Source: Meloidogyne chitwoodi (lineage: Eukaryota > Nematoda > Chromadorea > Rhabditida > Meloidogynidae). From it: a DNA stretch of 64,000 nt. The notes below the pieces were generated by a model. That model saw only the letters and a program-made list of their open reading frames with translations, ran no database searches and was not told the DNA's origin. A program made the position numbers and the translations under genes. Below are positions 33,216-44,298 of the stretch, one piece after another. The first letter of the stretch is position 1; every line of letters starts with the position of its first letter. The stretch spans positions 2,232,001-2,296,000 of the forward strand of contig JACZZP010000011.1 of the NCBI GenBank assembly GCA_015183035.1, written 5' to 3'.

Positions 33216-34055
33216 ATGGCAGCAAATAATCAATCCAAAAATATTGTGAGTAGTTTTTACATTAAATATTTGTGAACATTTACAGATGACTGAGGGGGAC
33301 GAGAATAAAAGTGAACAAAAAGAAAGTTTTGATAGTTTGACCAAAAAGTTGGAGGAAGTTAAAAATCAAATTGCTGACAATCCCGAAGGGTTTGAAGGAA
33401 AGAAGCTGGTGGCATTGAAAAAATGGCTTTTTGAAACAAATAAGTTCTTAGGCTATGTGGGCGACTCTGAGGAAAGACCTTCAACATCTGGTTTTTTTTT
33501 CTAAAAAATTAATCCCATATTAATTAGAACACGGCAAAATTGCATATCCAGGATCCTGATTCGGGATTTTTTTAACGGGAGGGATTTCCATGGACTAATC
33601 CCGGAAAATCCCGAATTCCAAAAAGACGGGGATCCCCTAAAATGCCAACAGGGATTTCTTCCGTGCTTTTCTCTAACAATAATTCTCTTACGGACTATTT
33701 TAATATGAATCTAGTTTCTTTTAATCATTTAAAAATCCTTAACAAATATTGTGGCTTTAAAGTCAAAACAGAAAAATAAAATAATTCTTTTATATTTGCA
33801 AAGAATATTTATTTATAATATTTAGGTAAAGGGCCACTTAAACGTCCATCCAGTCCTGTTAGTTGTGATGTGAAACCAAAAAAGCCGAAGAAATGGTGCT
33901 ATATTTGTTGCATTTTTGTTGACGAACACAATTTTAAGCAACATTTAACAACAGCAAAACATGAAGAGTGGCAAGAATTTATTGATTCTTTTGATACACC
34001 GGCTGATCCAAAGGAAGTTCCTCCATTTTTAACTAAGCAGGACAAAAATGAGTGA
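33216..34055 (+). CDS. Coiled-coil / C2H2 zinc-finger protein, family copy D
   Basis: Exon 1 at 33216 (MAANNQSKNI). Exon 2 (33286-33491) encodes an acidic/helical segment (DSLTKKLEEVKNQIADN, EERPSTSG). Exon 3 (33826-34055) opens GKGPLKRPSS, then a Lys/Pro-rich stretch and one intact finger, CYICC followed by HNFKQHLTTAKH, with a tail DPKEVPPFLTKQ. The phase-1 join STSG|GK is the family hallmark. The intron carries a MITE (33529-33668). The frame is intact. It shares 3' flanking sequence with copy C. A nucleic-acid-binding role is plausible but unproven. Confidence 0.7.
33529..33668. mobile_element. MITE-like GC-rich repeat in intron
   Basis: Starts acacggcaaaa, ends with a near-complement (ttccgtgctttt), and contains atcccggaaaatcccg repeats. 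It lies wholly inside the last intron of zinc-finger copy D. Confidence 0.55.
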
Positions 34056-34536
34056 TGAAGCATCTCAGTTTGTTTGTTTAAGCTTTTTAAGGTTTTCCGA
34101 ATAAATTAAGATTATCTGCGTTGACATGTTTTTTTTATTAACATTTAGACAGTCTCTCCAAAAAAAATCATTTAAAAAAATTATAAAAATTTATTTTTTG
34201 TTATAAAATAAATTTTCCAATTTGTATTGATTTGTAACTCAGATTTTTATATTAAAATTTTTTTGTTATTTTTCTTTTCTTTGGATAGAGATTGTCTATT
34301 AATATTTGATTGTTTAACTTTGTAAATGAGTTGTTTTTTAATACTTTAACAAATTCTTGATATTTGCTAAAAACAAAATTTTTATTTGACACTGTTTTTG
34401 AATAAAAGCATTGTTGCCTTTTTAATACATTCGACACCAACAGGTATCCCTATCTCCAGCTGAACCCTAATTTCTATTAAATACACATGTCTTTTTTTTC
34501 TTTTTAAATAAAAAATATTAGAAAAATATTTTTGTC

Positions 34537-34610
34537 TATGTTATTGTTGATATTATATTTTGGAATTTATGGCGGGGCGGGGACAGACATTTATTTACTT
34601 GCCCAAGTAT
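34537..34610 (+). repeat. Orphan F-box promoter block
   Basis: Carries ttttgtctatgt, gatatt...ttttggaattta and ggcggggcggggacagacat as upstream of F-box copies 3 and 4, but no F-box exon follows. It is probably the broken start of a further cluster unit. Confidence 0.55.
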
Positions 34611-34718
34611 CGAGCTCTTCATATTATACAAAAATTATGGAAAAAGCTCCGGTAGAAATTTTTTTTTAAAATTTTAAAATACTCATATACCAAGTTTTTT
34701 AAATTTTTAAAAAATTTT

Positions 34719-35175
34719 GGTACTTGTCGGTTATGCCACACCCCCCAGTTCGGTGCCAAAATTTGAGTGTCAAATTAATACTTTTAATGCATTAATATTT
34801 AAATTATAATCCGCATTTTTGTTGTTTTTTTATGATTGTTGGTTGTTAAGCAAGTATATAAACAAATTAATAAAAAATAATCAAATTAAAATGCCTTATA
34901 AATACGACACACTAATGGTAGAATGTCCTGATGAATCAAATGCTGCAAAGTTTTTCCAAAACTGTGGGTTGCTTCATGCTGAACGTTTTTGCCATTATGG
35001 TAATTTTTAGACAAATTAGAAAAGAAGAATGGAAGCTGATGCATTTGAAGAAATTATAAATTCGATAAGAGAATATATTCCACCAACATAAATTAAATAT
35101 TAATGCATTAAAAGTATTAATTTGACACTCAAATTTTGGCACCGAACTGGGGGTGTGGCATAACCGACAAGTACC
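34719..35175 (+). mobile_element. Merlin-like transposon, longest copy (3)
   Basis: Exact 8-bp duplication aaaatttt (34711-34718, 35176-35183). Terminal inverted repeats ggtacttgtcggttatgcca extend over about 100 bp. The retained N-terminus reads MPYKYDTLMVECPDESN, FFQNCGLLHAERFCHYGNF and then a stop. The C-xx-C/H motif fits the zinc-ribbon start of ISXO2/Merlin transposases. The catalytic part is deleted. Confidence 0.82.
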
Positions 35176-35457
35176 AAAATTTTTTCTCAATAAAATGACT
35201 ACAGAATTTTTTTAAAATGGTATATGAGATACAGCATTTCGAGCTCTTTCAAATGATAATATATTCATCAAAATCTTTACGATGGAAATTTTTTTTATAA
35301 AAATTTAAAATATTCCTTCTACCCAATTTTTTAAAATATTCAAAAAATTTTATCTCGAAAATTAGTTTATGTTGAAAGGTCTTCCATAGCTTACCTTACA
35401 AAATCGATTTTTGTTTAACTATTCAACTAGAAAAGGCTAATTAAGGATACTTTTCAC

Positions 35458-36256
35458 TAGAGCTGTTCCAAGACCAAAAATAACCAAGACCCAAGACCCA
35501 AGACCAAGACCAAGACTTATAACCAAGACCCAAGACCAAGACCAAGACCAAAAAAAACCAAGAAAAACAAGACCAAGACCCAAGACCAAGACTAAAAATA
35601 TTTTAATATAAAGTATACAAAAAATTAAATTCATTAAAATTTATTATAAATCCCCAAAATTATAATTAAAATGTAAGAACAATTGCTGTTTAGCATGAGT
35701 GCTACTAAAAGAAAGCCGTTTTGGCTTGTAAATTTCTCCAAGAATCGAAAATGTTCTTTCACGCTCTACTGTGCTTGGTGGTGAACAAAGAAAAATTTTC
35801 GCAAGCTGTTTAAGTGTTGGGTGTGATAAGTCTTTCTCCCAAAATTTAATTGGATTATATACCAGCGATGCAAAATGACTCTGAGTTTAATTATTTATTT
35901 ACACATGACAAAATATATTAAGTACCTTTAGAAAATGTAAAACCTCGCAAGTTTAGCGCCGCAGGCGAAAATTTGAAAAAATTATTGCATTAGTTGTCAA
36001 ATATTAACCATTTTCAGCGCCGCAGGCAAAAATTTTTTTTAATTTTTAAACCTCTTGCCAAAATTTTTCCCCAAAATTGTGCTTGGTCCCCCTTCACACC
36101 AAGACCAAAAATAACCAAGACCCAAGACCAAGACTTACAAGCCAAGACCCAAGACCAAGACCTACAAGCCAAGACCCAAGACCAAGACCAAGACCAAAAA
36201 AAACCAAGAAAACCAAGACCACCAAGACCAAGACCAAGACTCTTGGAACAGCTCTA
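35458..36256 (-). mobile_element. Deletion-derivative hAT element with ccaaga subterminal repeats
   Basis: Exact 8-bp duplication cttttcac (35450-35457, 36257-36264). Inverted ends are tagagctgttccaagac and its complement. Subterminal arrays of ccaagacccaagacc occupy both ends. In the middle, on the minus strand (about 35885-35650), remains the hAT C-terminal dimerisation exon: HPTLKQLAKIFL, SPPSTVERERTFS, QQLFLHFN. The rest of the transposase is gone. Confidence 0.88.
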
Positions 36257-37556
36257 CTTTTCACAATTTTAATTGCTGCTAAAAATTGTTTTGTTGATCA
36301 TAAATGTGTTTAAATTATTTTATTATTTACGTTTTTAATTAATTTAATTTTAAAAATAGACAAAAATGTATTGGGTATTTATTTTTAAAATTGCCTAATT
36401 TATCAGTTTTGGACTTTGTATTGTTTTTTTTAAATTTATATTTTACTTTAACCCCAAAAATATTTTTTTAGATTAAAATTATCACGTTTTCCATCAGAAA
36501 GAAGAGGAATTCCCCCTTTTTTGATTCAAATAAAAATTAATTTTATTATATTTATTTATTGTTTGTCTATCCAACATGTGGATGGAAAGGACTTTGTTCT
36601 TTGCACACAAAAAAACATTTATAAATTCCCCCATTTATTTTTAGGAGAATTTACCCGATAAAAAAAACCCGCCCCTTATCTCAGATATTATTTATACTTT
36701 GATATAATTTTTATTTTTTTTTTAATAAATTTATTCGTCTCCTCCCCCATTAATTCTTTCTCTCATTCCTTATCGCAAAATATTAAAAATTAAAAATATT
36801 TTTAATATTATATATAAATGTTCCCCTTTAATAAAAATATATATAAAATGATTAATCAAAGGTATAAATATTATTTATTATTTTTATTTTAAATATAAAT
36901 AAGAGAAAAGAAAAAAAAGGTTTATTAGTGGTGGTATGCGCGCCTTTCGTCGCAGTTTTGTGCTCAATAATTTTACTTTAATTTAATTATTAAAATCTAA
37001 TCTTTATTTTAAAAAATAGAAAAGTATTTTTTGTATAAAATTAAATATTATTTAAATTTTTTTTTAATTTTTAAATTTATTTTTAAATTATTATTCCTAT
37101 ATTTTAATTAATTTAAATAAATAAAATTTATTTTTTTGTTTAAAAATACGTAAATAATAATAGAAAAATACTAAAATTAAAATTAAATACTAAAATAGAT
37201 AATTTATTTATTTTTTTCTATTTTCCTATTTATTCTCCCCAATCGGACCGGTTGTCCAAACACAACTCCGTTTTTTCTATACAATCATAATAAAACTCTT
37301 TATTTATCAATAACATCGATAAAAATAAAATAATTAAATTCATAAAAATAATAATAAATATATAAAAGTACATTATTTTTAATTAAATTTTAAAATTTAA
37401 TTAAAAAATAATTAATATTAAAAATTCTCTTTTTTAATTAATTAAAAATTTATCTAAAATTCTAAATTTTGGATAAATTATTTTTCAGATAAAATTAATA
37501 TTTTTTAACATTTTTACCTTCATATTTGAATAAAACAAGTTTTATTATTTACAAAA
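36257..37556. other. Intergenic region upstream of the glyoxylate-cycle gene
   Basis: No gene seen. The sequence is A/T-rich with a short GC block at about 36930-36960 (ggtggtatgcgcgcctttcg). The last few hundred bases presumably contain the promoter of the isocitrate lyase/malate synthase gene. Confidence 0.5.
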
Positions 37557-40500
37557 ATGTCACAGACTATGGCTAAAAATTTTTACCAAGTAATTAAAAA
37601 TATTATTAATTATTAATTATTAATTTTTTAATTTTTTTAAATAAATTTAAAAAAATTAAAATATTATAAAAATATTTTTAAGGTAGTAAAGACAGCACCT
37701 AAGGGTCGTTACAAAGGTATTAAGCGTAATTATGAAGTTGAGGATCTTTTAAAACTACGTGGATCGATAGATATTGAGTAAGTTTTTAAATTATTATTTT
37801 AATTAAAATAAATTTTTAAAAATTTATTTTTTAAAGTTACACATTGGCAACTAGAGGGGCAAATAAATTATGGCAATTATTACACACTGAACCTTATATT
37901 GCTGCATTAGGTGCTCTTACAGGCAATCAGGCAGTGCAAATGGTTCGTGCTGGTTTAAAGGCTATTTATCTGTCTGGTAAATTTTTTTAACGTTTATCAC
38001 TAAACTTTGTTTTTACAATTGTAAAATATGAGCATTTTTAGTTAGAATTGTTGGCAGGCTTATTTTTACTATTTAAATTGTTTTTAATTAATTAAAGAAT
38101 ATTTAAATTAAAATAAATTTTATATTTTATATTAAAAATTAAAAATTAAAAAAAGGTTGGCAAGTGGCTGCCGATGCAAACACTGCTGGAGATATGTGAG
38201 AATAAAAATTGAGTAATTTTATTTTCAAAAATATTTTAAGGTATCCCGACCAATCACTTTATCCTGCTAATTCTGGTAAACTATGAAAAATTAAGTAAAT
38301 TAATTTTTAAATTTAAGGTCCTGAACTTGCCCGAAAAATCAACCGCGCATTGCGACGTGCTGATTTAGTTGAATGTGTAGAAGTAATTTTTATTTTTTTA
38401 ATATTTTTTATTTATTTTAACCTATTTTTTATTTAATTAAAGGCAGAAGATTATAAATCTCAACGTGATTGGTATGTTCCAATCGTTGCCGATGCGGAAG
38501 CTGGCTTTGGGGGTGCTTTAAATTGTTTTGAACTTATGAAAGTAAATTAAAATTTTTATAAAAATTGAAAATTTATAAAAATTGAACATTTTTATAAATT
38601 AATTGAAATTACTTAAATAATTTAATTAGGCCTATATTGAAGCTGGTGCTTCTGGTGTACATTTTGAAGATCAATTGGGATCAGAAAAGAAATGTGGGCA
38701 TATGGGTGGAAAGGTGCTGATTCCAACTGCTCATCATATACGCCATTTGAACGCTGCGCGTCTAGCTGCTGATGTTTGTGGAGTTCCCACAATTATTGTA
38801 GCGAGAACTGACGCTGAATCTGCACGCTTAATTACTAGGCAATAAAAAATTTCAAAAATAAACTTGAATTACAATTAAAAAATTAAACTTGAATTACAAT
38901 TTAAAAAATAAACTTGAATTACAATTTAAAAAATAAACTTGAATTACAATTTAAAAATAAACTTGAATTACAATTTAAAAAATAAACTTGAATTACAATT
39001 TAAAAATAAACTTGAATTACAATTTAAAAAATAAACTTGAATTACAATTTAAAAAATAAACTTGAATTACAATTTAAAAATAAACTTGAATTACAATTTA
39101 AAAATAAACTTGAATTATGTACAATAAAAAATAAAGTAAAATAAAAGTTTAATTTTTCCTTCATTTTGTAGCGATATTGATGAACGTGACCATCCATTCA
39201 TTGATAAACATGCTGGAAGGACTGCCGAAGGTTTTTATAAACTAAGAGAGGATAATGCCATTCAATCATGCATTGAACGTGCTAAAAGTTATGCACCATA
39301 TTGTGATTTAATATGGATGGAAACGTTAATAAAAATAATTTTTAACAATTTTTGAAAAATAATTTAAGTTCACATCCAACTTTAACGGACGCTCGAGAAT
39401 TTTCTGAAGGTGTAAGAAAGGTATAGTATTTAAAATAAAATAAAATAATTTTAATTTAATTTAAAGGAATTCCCTGATAAATTATTTGCTTATAATTGCT
39501 CACCTTCGTTTAATTGGAGGCAACATTTAAGACCTTCAGATATGGAAAAATTCCAGCGTGAACTTGGTGCTATGGGATTTAAATATCAGTAGGATTTTTA
39601 CAGGATTAATTCCAAAGATATTTAATATTTTAAAATTAAAAATAAAATTTTAAAATATTTATTTTAAAATTTTTTTAGATTTATTACACTTGCCGGCTTC
39701 CATACCAACAACTTTAGCATGTATGATCTGGCACGTAATTATAAAGAACGTGGAATGGCTGCATACTCAGAGTTGCAAGAGAAGGAATTTGCAGCAGAAA
39801 AGTGTGTAGAATTTATTTTAATATTATTTTTTTAATTTTTATTTTTAATTAAAGATTCGGCTACACAGCAGTTAAGCATCAACGCGAAGTTGGTACCGGA
39901 TATTTTGATTATGTTGCACAAGCTGCTGCAGGGGGTATTTCCTCTACAACTGCATTAAAAGGAAGCACTGAGGAAGCACAATTCCATACAGCTACCGCTT
40001 CTTCAGATGAAGATGAAATTGTTACGGTATTCCTAGCCTATTTATTATTAATTTAATAAAATAGATCACTGCCCCTGAAAATAGTGGAGACGAAAATATA
40101 CTCACCCCAGATGCTCTTCGCTTCCTTAGAGAACTTCATCAAAAATTTGAACCTCGTCGCCACTCTCTTTTGGCACAACGCAAAATTCTTCAACATAAAC
40201 TTGATCAAGGAGATTATTTCCCCGATTTTGATTCAAATACAAAAGTAATTAGAGAAGATTTGGGTTGGAGTGGTGCTGAAATTCCCGAGGATTTGCTTGA
40301 CCGGCGAGTAGAAATTACTGGGCCAACAGACAGAAAAATGGTTATTAATGCTATGAATAGTGGAGCAAAAGTTTTTATGGCTGATTTCGAGGTGAAAGAA
40401 AATTTTAAATTAAAAATTTTTAACAAAAAATCTCCAGGATGCAAACTCACCAACTTGGCGAAATCAAATTGAAGGACAAATTAATCTCCACGAGGCCATT

Positions 40501-42577
40501 CGCGGTAGAATTCACTATGTAAATCCAATCACCAAACAGGAATACTCACTTAAGAAAAATACTGCAGGTTGATAATTTATAGAAATTTTTTTTATTATTT
40601 AAATTTTGCAGTGTTGAAGGTTCGTCCTCGTGGTTGGCATCTACCTGAAAAACATGTGCTTATTAATGATAAACCAATGTCTGCATCTGTATGTTTATTT
40701 TAAGATTTTAAATAATTTTTAAAATTATTTAAATAATAACTTAATTAAAAATATTAATTTTCAAATAGCTCTTCGACTTTGGCCTTTACTTATTCCATAA
40801 CGCAAAAGCATTGAAAGAAAAAGGAAGCGGCCCGTATTTTTACTTGCCTAAGCTTCAAAATGCGCAAGAAGCTCAACTCTGGGCTGATGTATTCGCTTTC
40901 TCAGAAGAAAGACTTGGACTAGCTAAATCTACAATTAAATGCACAGTGAGAAATTTTATTAAACTTTTGTAATTTTCAGGTTTATTTTATTTCAAGTTTA
41001 TTTTTGTAATTTTTAAGTTTATTTTACTCATCAAGTTTATTTCTGTATTTTTCAAGTTTATTTTTTAAGTTTATTTTACTTTAAGTTTGTTTTTATAATT
41101 TTCAAGTTTATTTTTTATTTTTCAAGTTTTTTATTTCAAGTTTATTTTTGTATTTTATTTTTAAGCTCTGTTTATTTTACTCTTCTTTTTTCTTATACCT
41201 TTGTAAATTACTTTTGTATTTTCAGGTTTTAATTGAGCATTTGTTGGCTACATTCCAGGTTAATTTAATTTTAAAAATAATTATAAAATAAAATAGATGG
41301 ATGAAATTGTACATGCATTGAAAGATTATATAGTAGGCATTAATTGTGGACGTATGTTAATAATTAAAATATTTTTCTAAATTTTTATTTTCAGGTTGGG
41401 ATTATATCTTTTCTTACATAAAAGTATTTTTTATTTAAAAATAAAATTTTATTTTAAATTAATTTTTATTAAGGTATTTCGCAATCATAGAAAATTTTTA
41501 TTGCCTGATCGTTTCTTAGTTGGTCAGTTAATTATTTTAAATTAATTAAAAAATAAATATTAATTAAAGGAATGACTTCTGACTTTCTCCGTGCTTATTC
41601 ACTTCTTTCAATAAAAGTTGCTCATCAAAGGAATATTTTTGCAATGGGAGGAATGGCAGCACAAATACCAATAAAACACGACCAAGCAGCAAATGAAGAA
41701 GCATTAAAAGCCGTTAGAAAAGATAAAGAAAGAGAAGCCTCTGATGGTTAATAAAAAATAATTATTTTTAATTTATTTTTTAAATAAATTTTAGGCCATG
41801 ATGGTACTTGGGTAGCTCATCCCGGACTTGTACCTGTTGCCCAGGCTGTGTTTGATGCTCATATGAAAGACGGACGCAATCAATTAATAAAACAACTCCC
41901 AGACTTTTTTACTGATAATCAACATTTAACATCTCCCCCAGAAGGGGTTAGAACTGAAGCTGGTTTTCGAAGAAATATTTCAATAACTTTGGGTAATTTT
42001 TTTAAATTTATTTTTTTATTAATTTAAAATTAAATATTAATTCAGGTTATTTGGATAGTTGGCTTCGTGGCACAGGTTGTGTTCCTTTATATAATTTAAT
42101 GGAGGATGCTGCAACTGCTGAAATTAGTCGAGCACAGGTCAATAAATTTTAGCATTATTTAATTATTAATTAATAATTAATTAATTTTAATTCAAATACC
42201 TTTAAGTTATGGCAATGGCTACGTCATGAAGCACGTTTGGAAGGTAAAACAAAAATTAAAAAAAAAAATTTAAATTATTTTTTAATTTTTAAAGATGGTC
42301 GTACTGTAGACCCTCAACTTGTTAAAATGACTCTTGCTTCGTAAATTAAATTTAAAAAAATTTAATTAAAATAAACTATTTTTAGAGAAACGGAGCGTCG
42401 TCTTGTACGTGCAGGTTCTGTCGTTAACAGAATTCCTGAAGCTTCTGAACTTTTGGAAAAATTTGTTTTGGAACCAGAATTGAGTGATTTCCTTACTTTG
42501 GTATTTTTTAAGTTTTAATTTTAAAACTTAAAATTTATTAGGATGCTTATGATAAACTTGTATCAGAAGGGAAATAA
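37557..42577 (+). CDS. icl-1: Bifunctional isocitrate lyase / malate synthase (glyoxylate cycle)
   Basis: Both glyoxylate-bypass enzymes are encoded in one polypeptide, an arrangement characteristic of nematodes (C. elegans icl-1/gei-7). It starts [11 protein letters not shown] at 37557 and ends at TAA 42575-42577, with roughly twenty short introns. The N-terminal lyase half (to about 40030) has [10 protein letters not shown], the catalytic KKCGH at 38689-38703, VARTDAESA and NCSPSFNW. The C-terminal synthase half (from about 40060) has [47 protein letters not shown] and GGMAAQIP. It converts isocitrate to succinate and glyoxylate, then condenses glyoxylate with acetyl-CoA to malate, allowing lipid-to-sugar conversion in non-feeding stages. 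All recognised catalytic motifs are intact. No C-terminal SKL-type peroxisome signal is seen. Confidence 0.96.
38850..39120 (+). repeat. Intronic minisatellite, ~23-bp unit
   Basis: About eleven tandem copies of aataaacttgaattacaatt plus a short A/T tail fill an intron of the isocitrate lyase half. Copies are nearly identical, so the array is probably length-variable. A related caagtttattt-rich intron lies at about 40975-41165. Confidence 0.9.
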
Positions 42578-44298
42578 TCAAAAATAGAATAATAAAATTA
42601 TTAAATTAATAAATAATGTAAATTTAATTTAAACTGAATATTTAAATAAAGTTGAAAAAAATTATATTTATCAGTTTTATAAAATTAATTTAATTATTTG
42701 AAATGTAATAATAAAATTTTAAATTTTTATAAAAATGATACAAAATACAGCGAAAATGATTCGGAGGATTTTTTTATCGAACTTTAAAATATTCCTTCAC
42801 TCCAAATTTTCTAAATTTTCAAAAAATATTTTCTCAAAAACTAGTTTTTTGAATCAGTGTATCGAGCTCTTTCAAATGATACAATAAAATTTGAGGATAT
42901 TTCTGTATAAATTTTTTTATAAAATTTCAAAAAATATCATTACCCCAAAAAATTTAAATGTTCAGTAACTTGCAAATTTAGACTGTCTTGTTAAAAATTT
43001 AAAATTTTGGTACCTACATAATCTATAAAGAATGAGAATCAATATAAATCAAAAAAATTTGACGATATACCATAGAATTAAAAAGTTATAAAAATCAATT
43101 TTTATAAAAAAAATTTCCATCGCTCAAAATGTGATGAATATTTTATCATTTGATTGATTTTTTTTAAATGTTGGATTTTTAAATTTTTAATCACTTATTT
43201 TAAATAAGTTTTATTCAATTTCAATTTTTCATATTTTTACTCTCATCTATTACATTATTAATATTTTTTATTCTTTGTGTCAAGGCCAACCGTCGGTCAT
43301 TTTTATTGTAAATCTTTATTAAAATTACTAAAAAAAATTGGTTCATCTCTTCTTTTTTAATTTAAATAGTTCTTATTTTTATTTAAAATTAAATCATTTC
43401 TTAATTTAAAATTAATCATTTTCTCTCTAATAAAAGGGATACCCTTTTTTATCTTTTAAATGCCTCATTTTAGAATGTTTTTTCAATTTTTTTATTTTCA
43501 CTCACTCAATTATTTTCGCAAAATTCTCCCAAAAATATATTGAATTCCCATTTTTAGAGATTTTCGCCCATTTAAATGCCACTACCACCCTTCCTTCATT
43601 TTTACTGTTCTCTCTCTTATTGAGCATCAGAATATTATAAATGTTTATATTTAGGTCATTCTTTAATGCTCACTAAATTATTATTTTCTTTTATTGTACA
43701 CATTCATAAATAAATATATTTTACCAAAATAATTACCTGCGCGAGATTTAAAAATTATTTTTTTTAATTTTATCAGAAATATTTTTTATAATTTTAAAAT
43801 ATTTTTACAAATTATTTATAAAATTAATTTAAAAAAATTATAATAAAAAATAAAAATGAGTGAAATTCTTTTCAATATTCCCGTTGGATTTTTACAACGA
43901 TTATATTCCTTTTTTATATAAATGTTCTCTCTATTTAAGCATATCTTGCTTATACATATTTTCTTTTTTCCCTCACTTTTTTTTAATCCAAAAAATGAAA
44001 ATTTATTGGAATTTAAATGGAAAGTAATTTTTTGTAATTTTTGTTTAAAAAATTAATAATTATTTCAACAAAATTTCTGTTCCAATTTTCCTTTTTATTT
44101 TTAATCCATTTTTTAATTTTTAACTAGTTTTACATTCACTTTTTAATTTTTTTGAATGCCCTCAATGCGCGAGGATTAAATTTTCAAATTTGTTTAATTT
44201 TAAATTCACTTTAAAAGTGATTTTCTAAACCATTTAAATTTAATTCAAATAAAATTTGTTTTAAAAATTGAATTATATTTTTATTTTATTTCAGAGAT
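42578..44298. other. Intergenic region with degenerate repeat blocks
   Basis: No gene seen. At 42740-43150 there are words such as atcgagctctttcaaatgat and aaaatattcctt that recur near 35230-35330, suggesting an old dispersed repeat. The remainder is A/T-rich. Confidence 0.45.

Noticed and set aside
35994..36313. Two overlapping frames of QDQDLQAK / PRPRPTSQ repeats, and a minus-strand LGLGLG frame at 35437-35634
   Set aside because: They are translations of the ccaagaccc subterminal arrays of a hAT derivative, not proteins.
38850..39120. Possible CRISPR-like array
   Set aside because: Units are directly contiguous with no unique spacers and lie in an intron of a nuclear nematode gene; it is a minisatellite.
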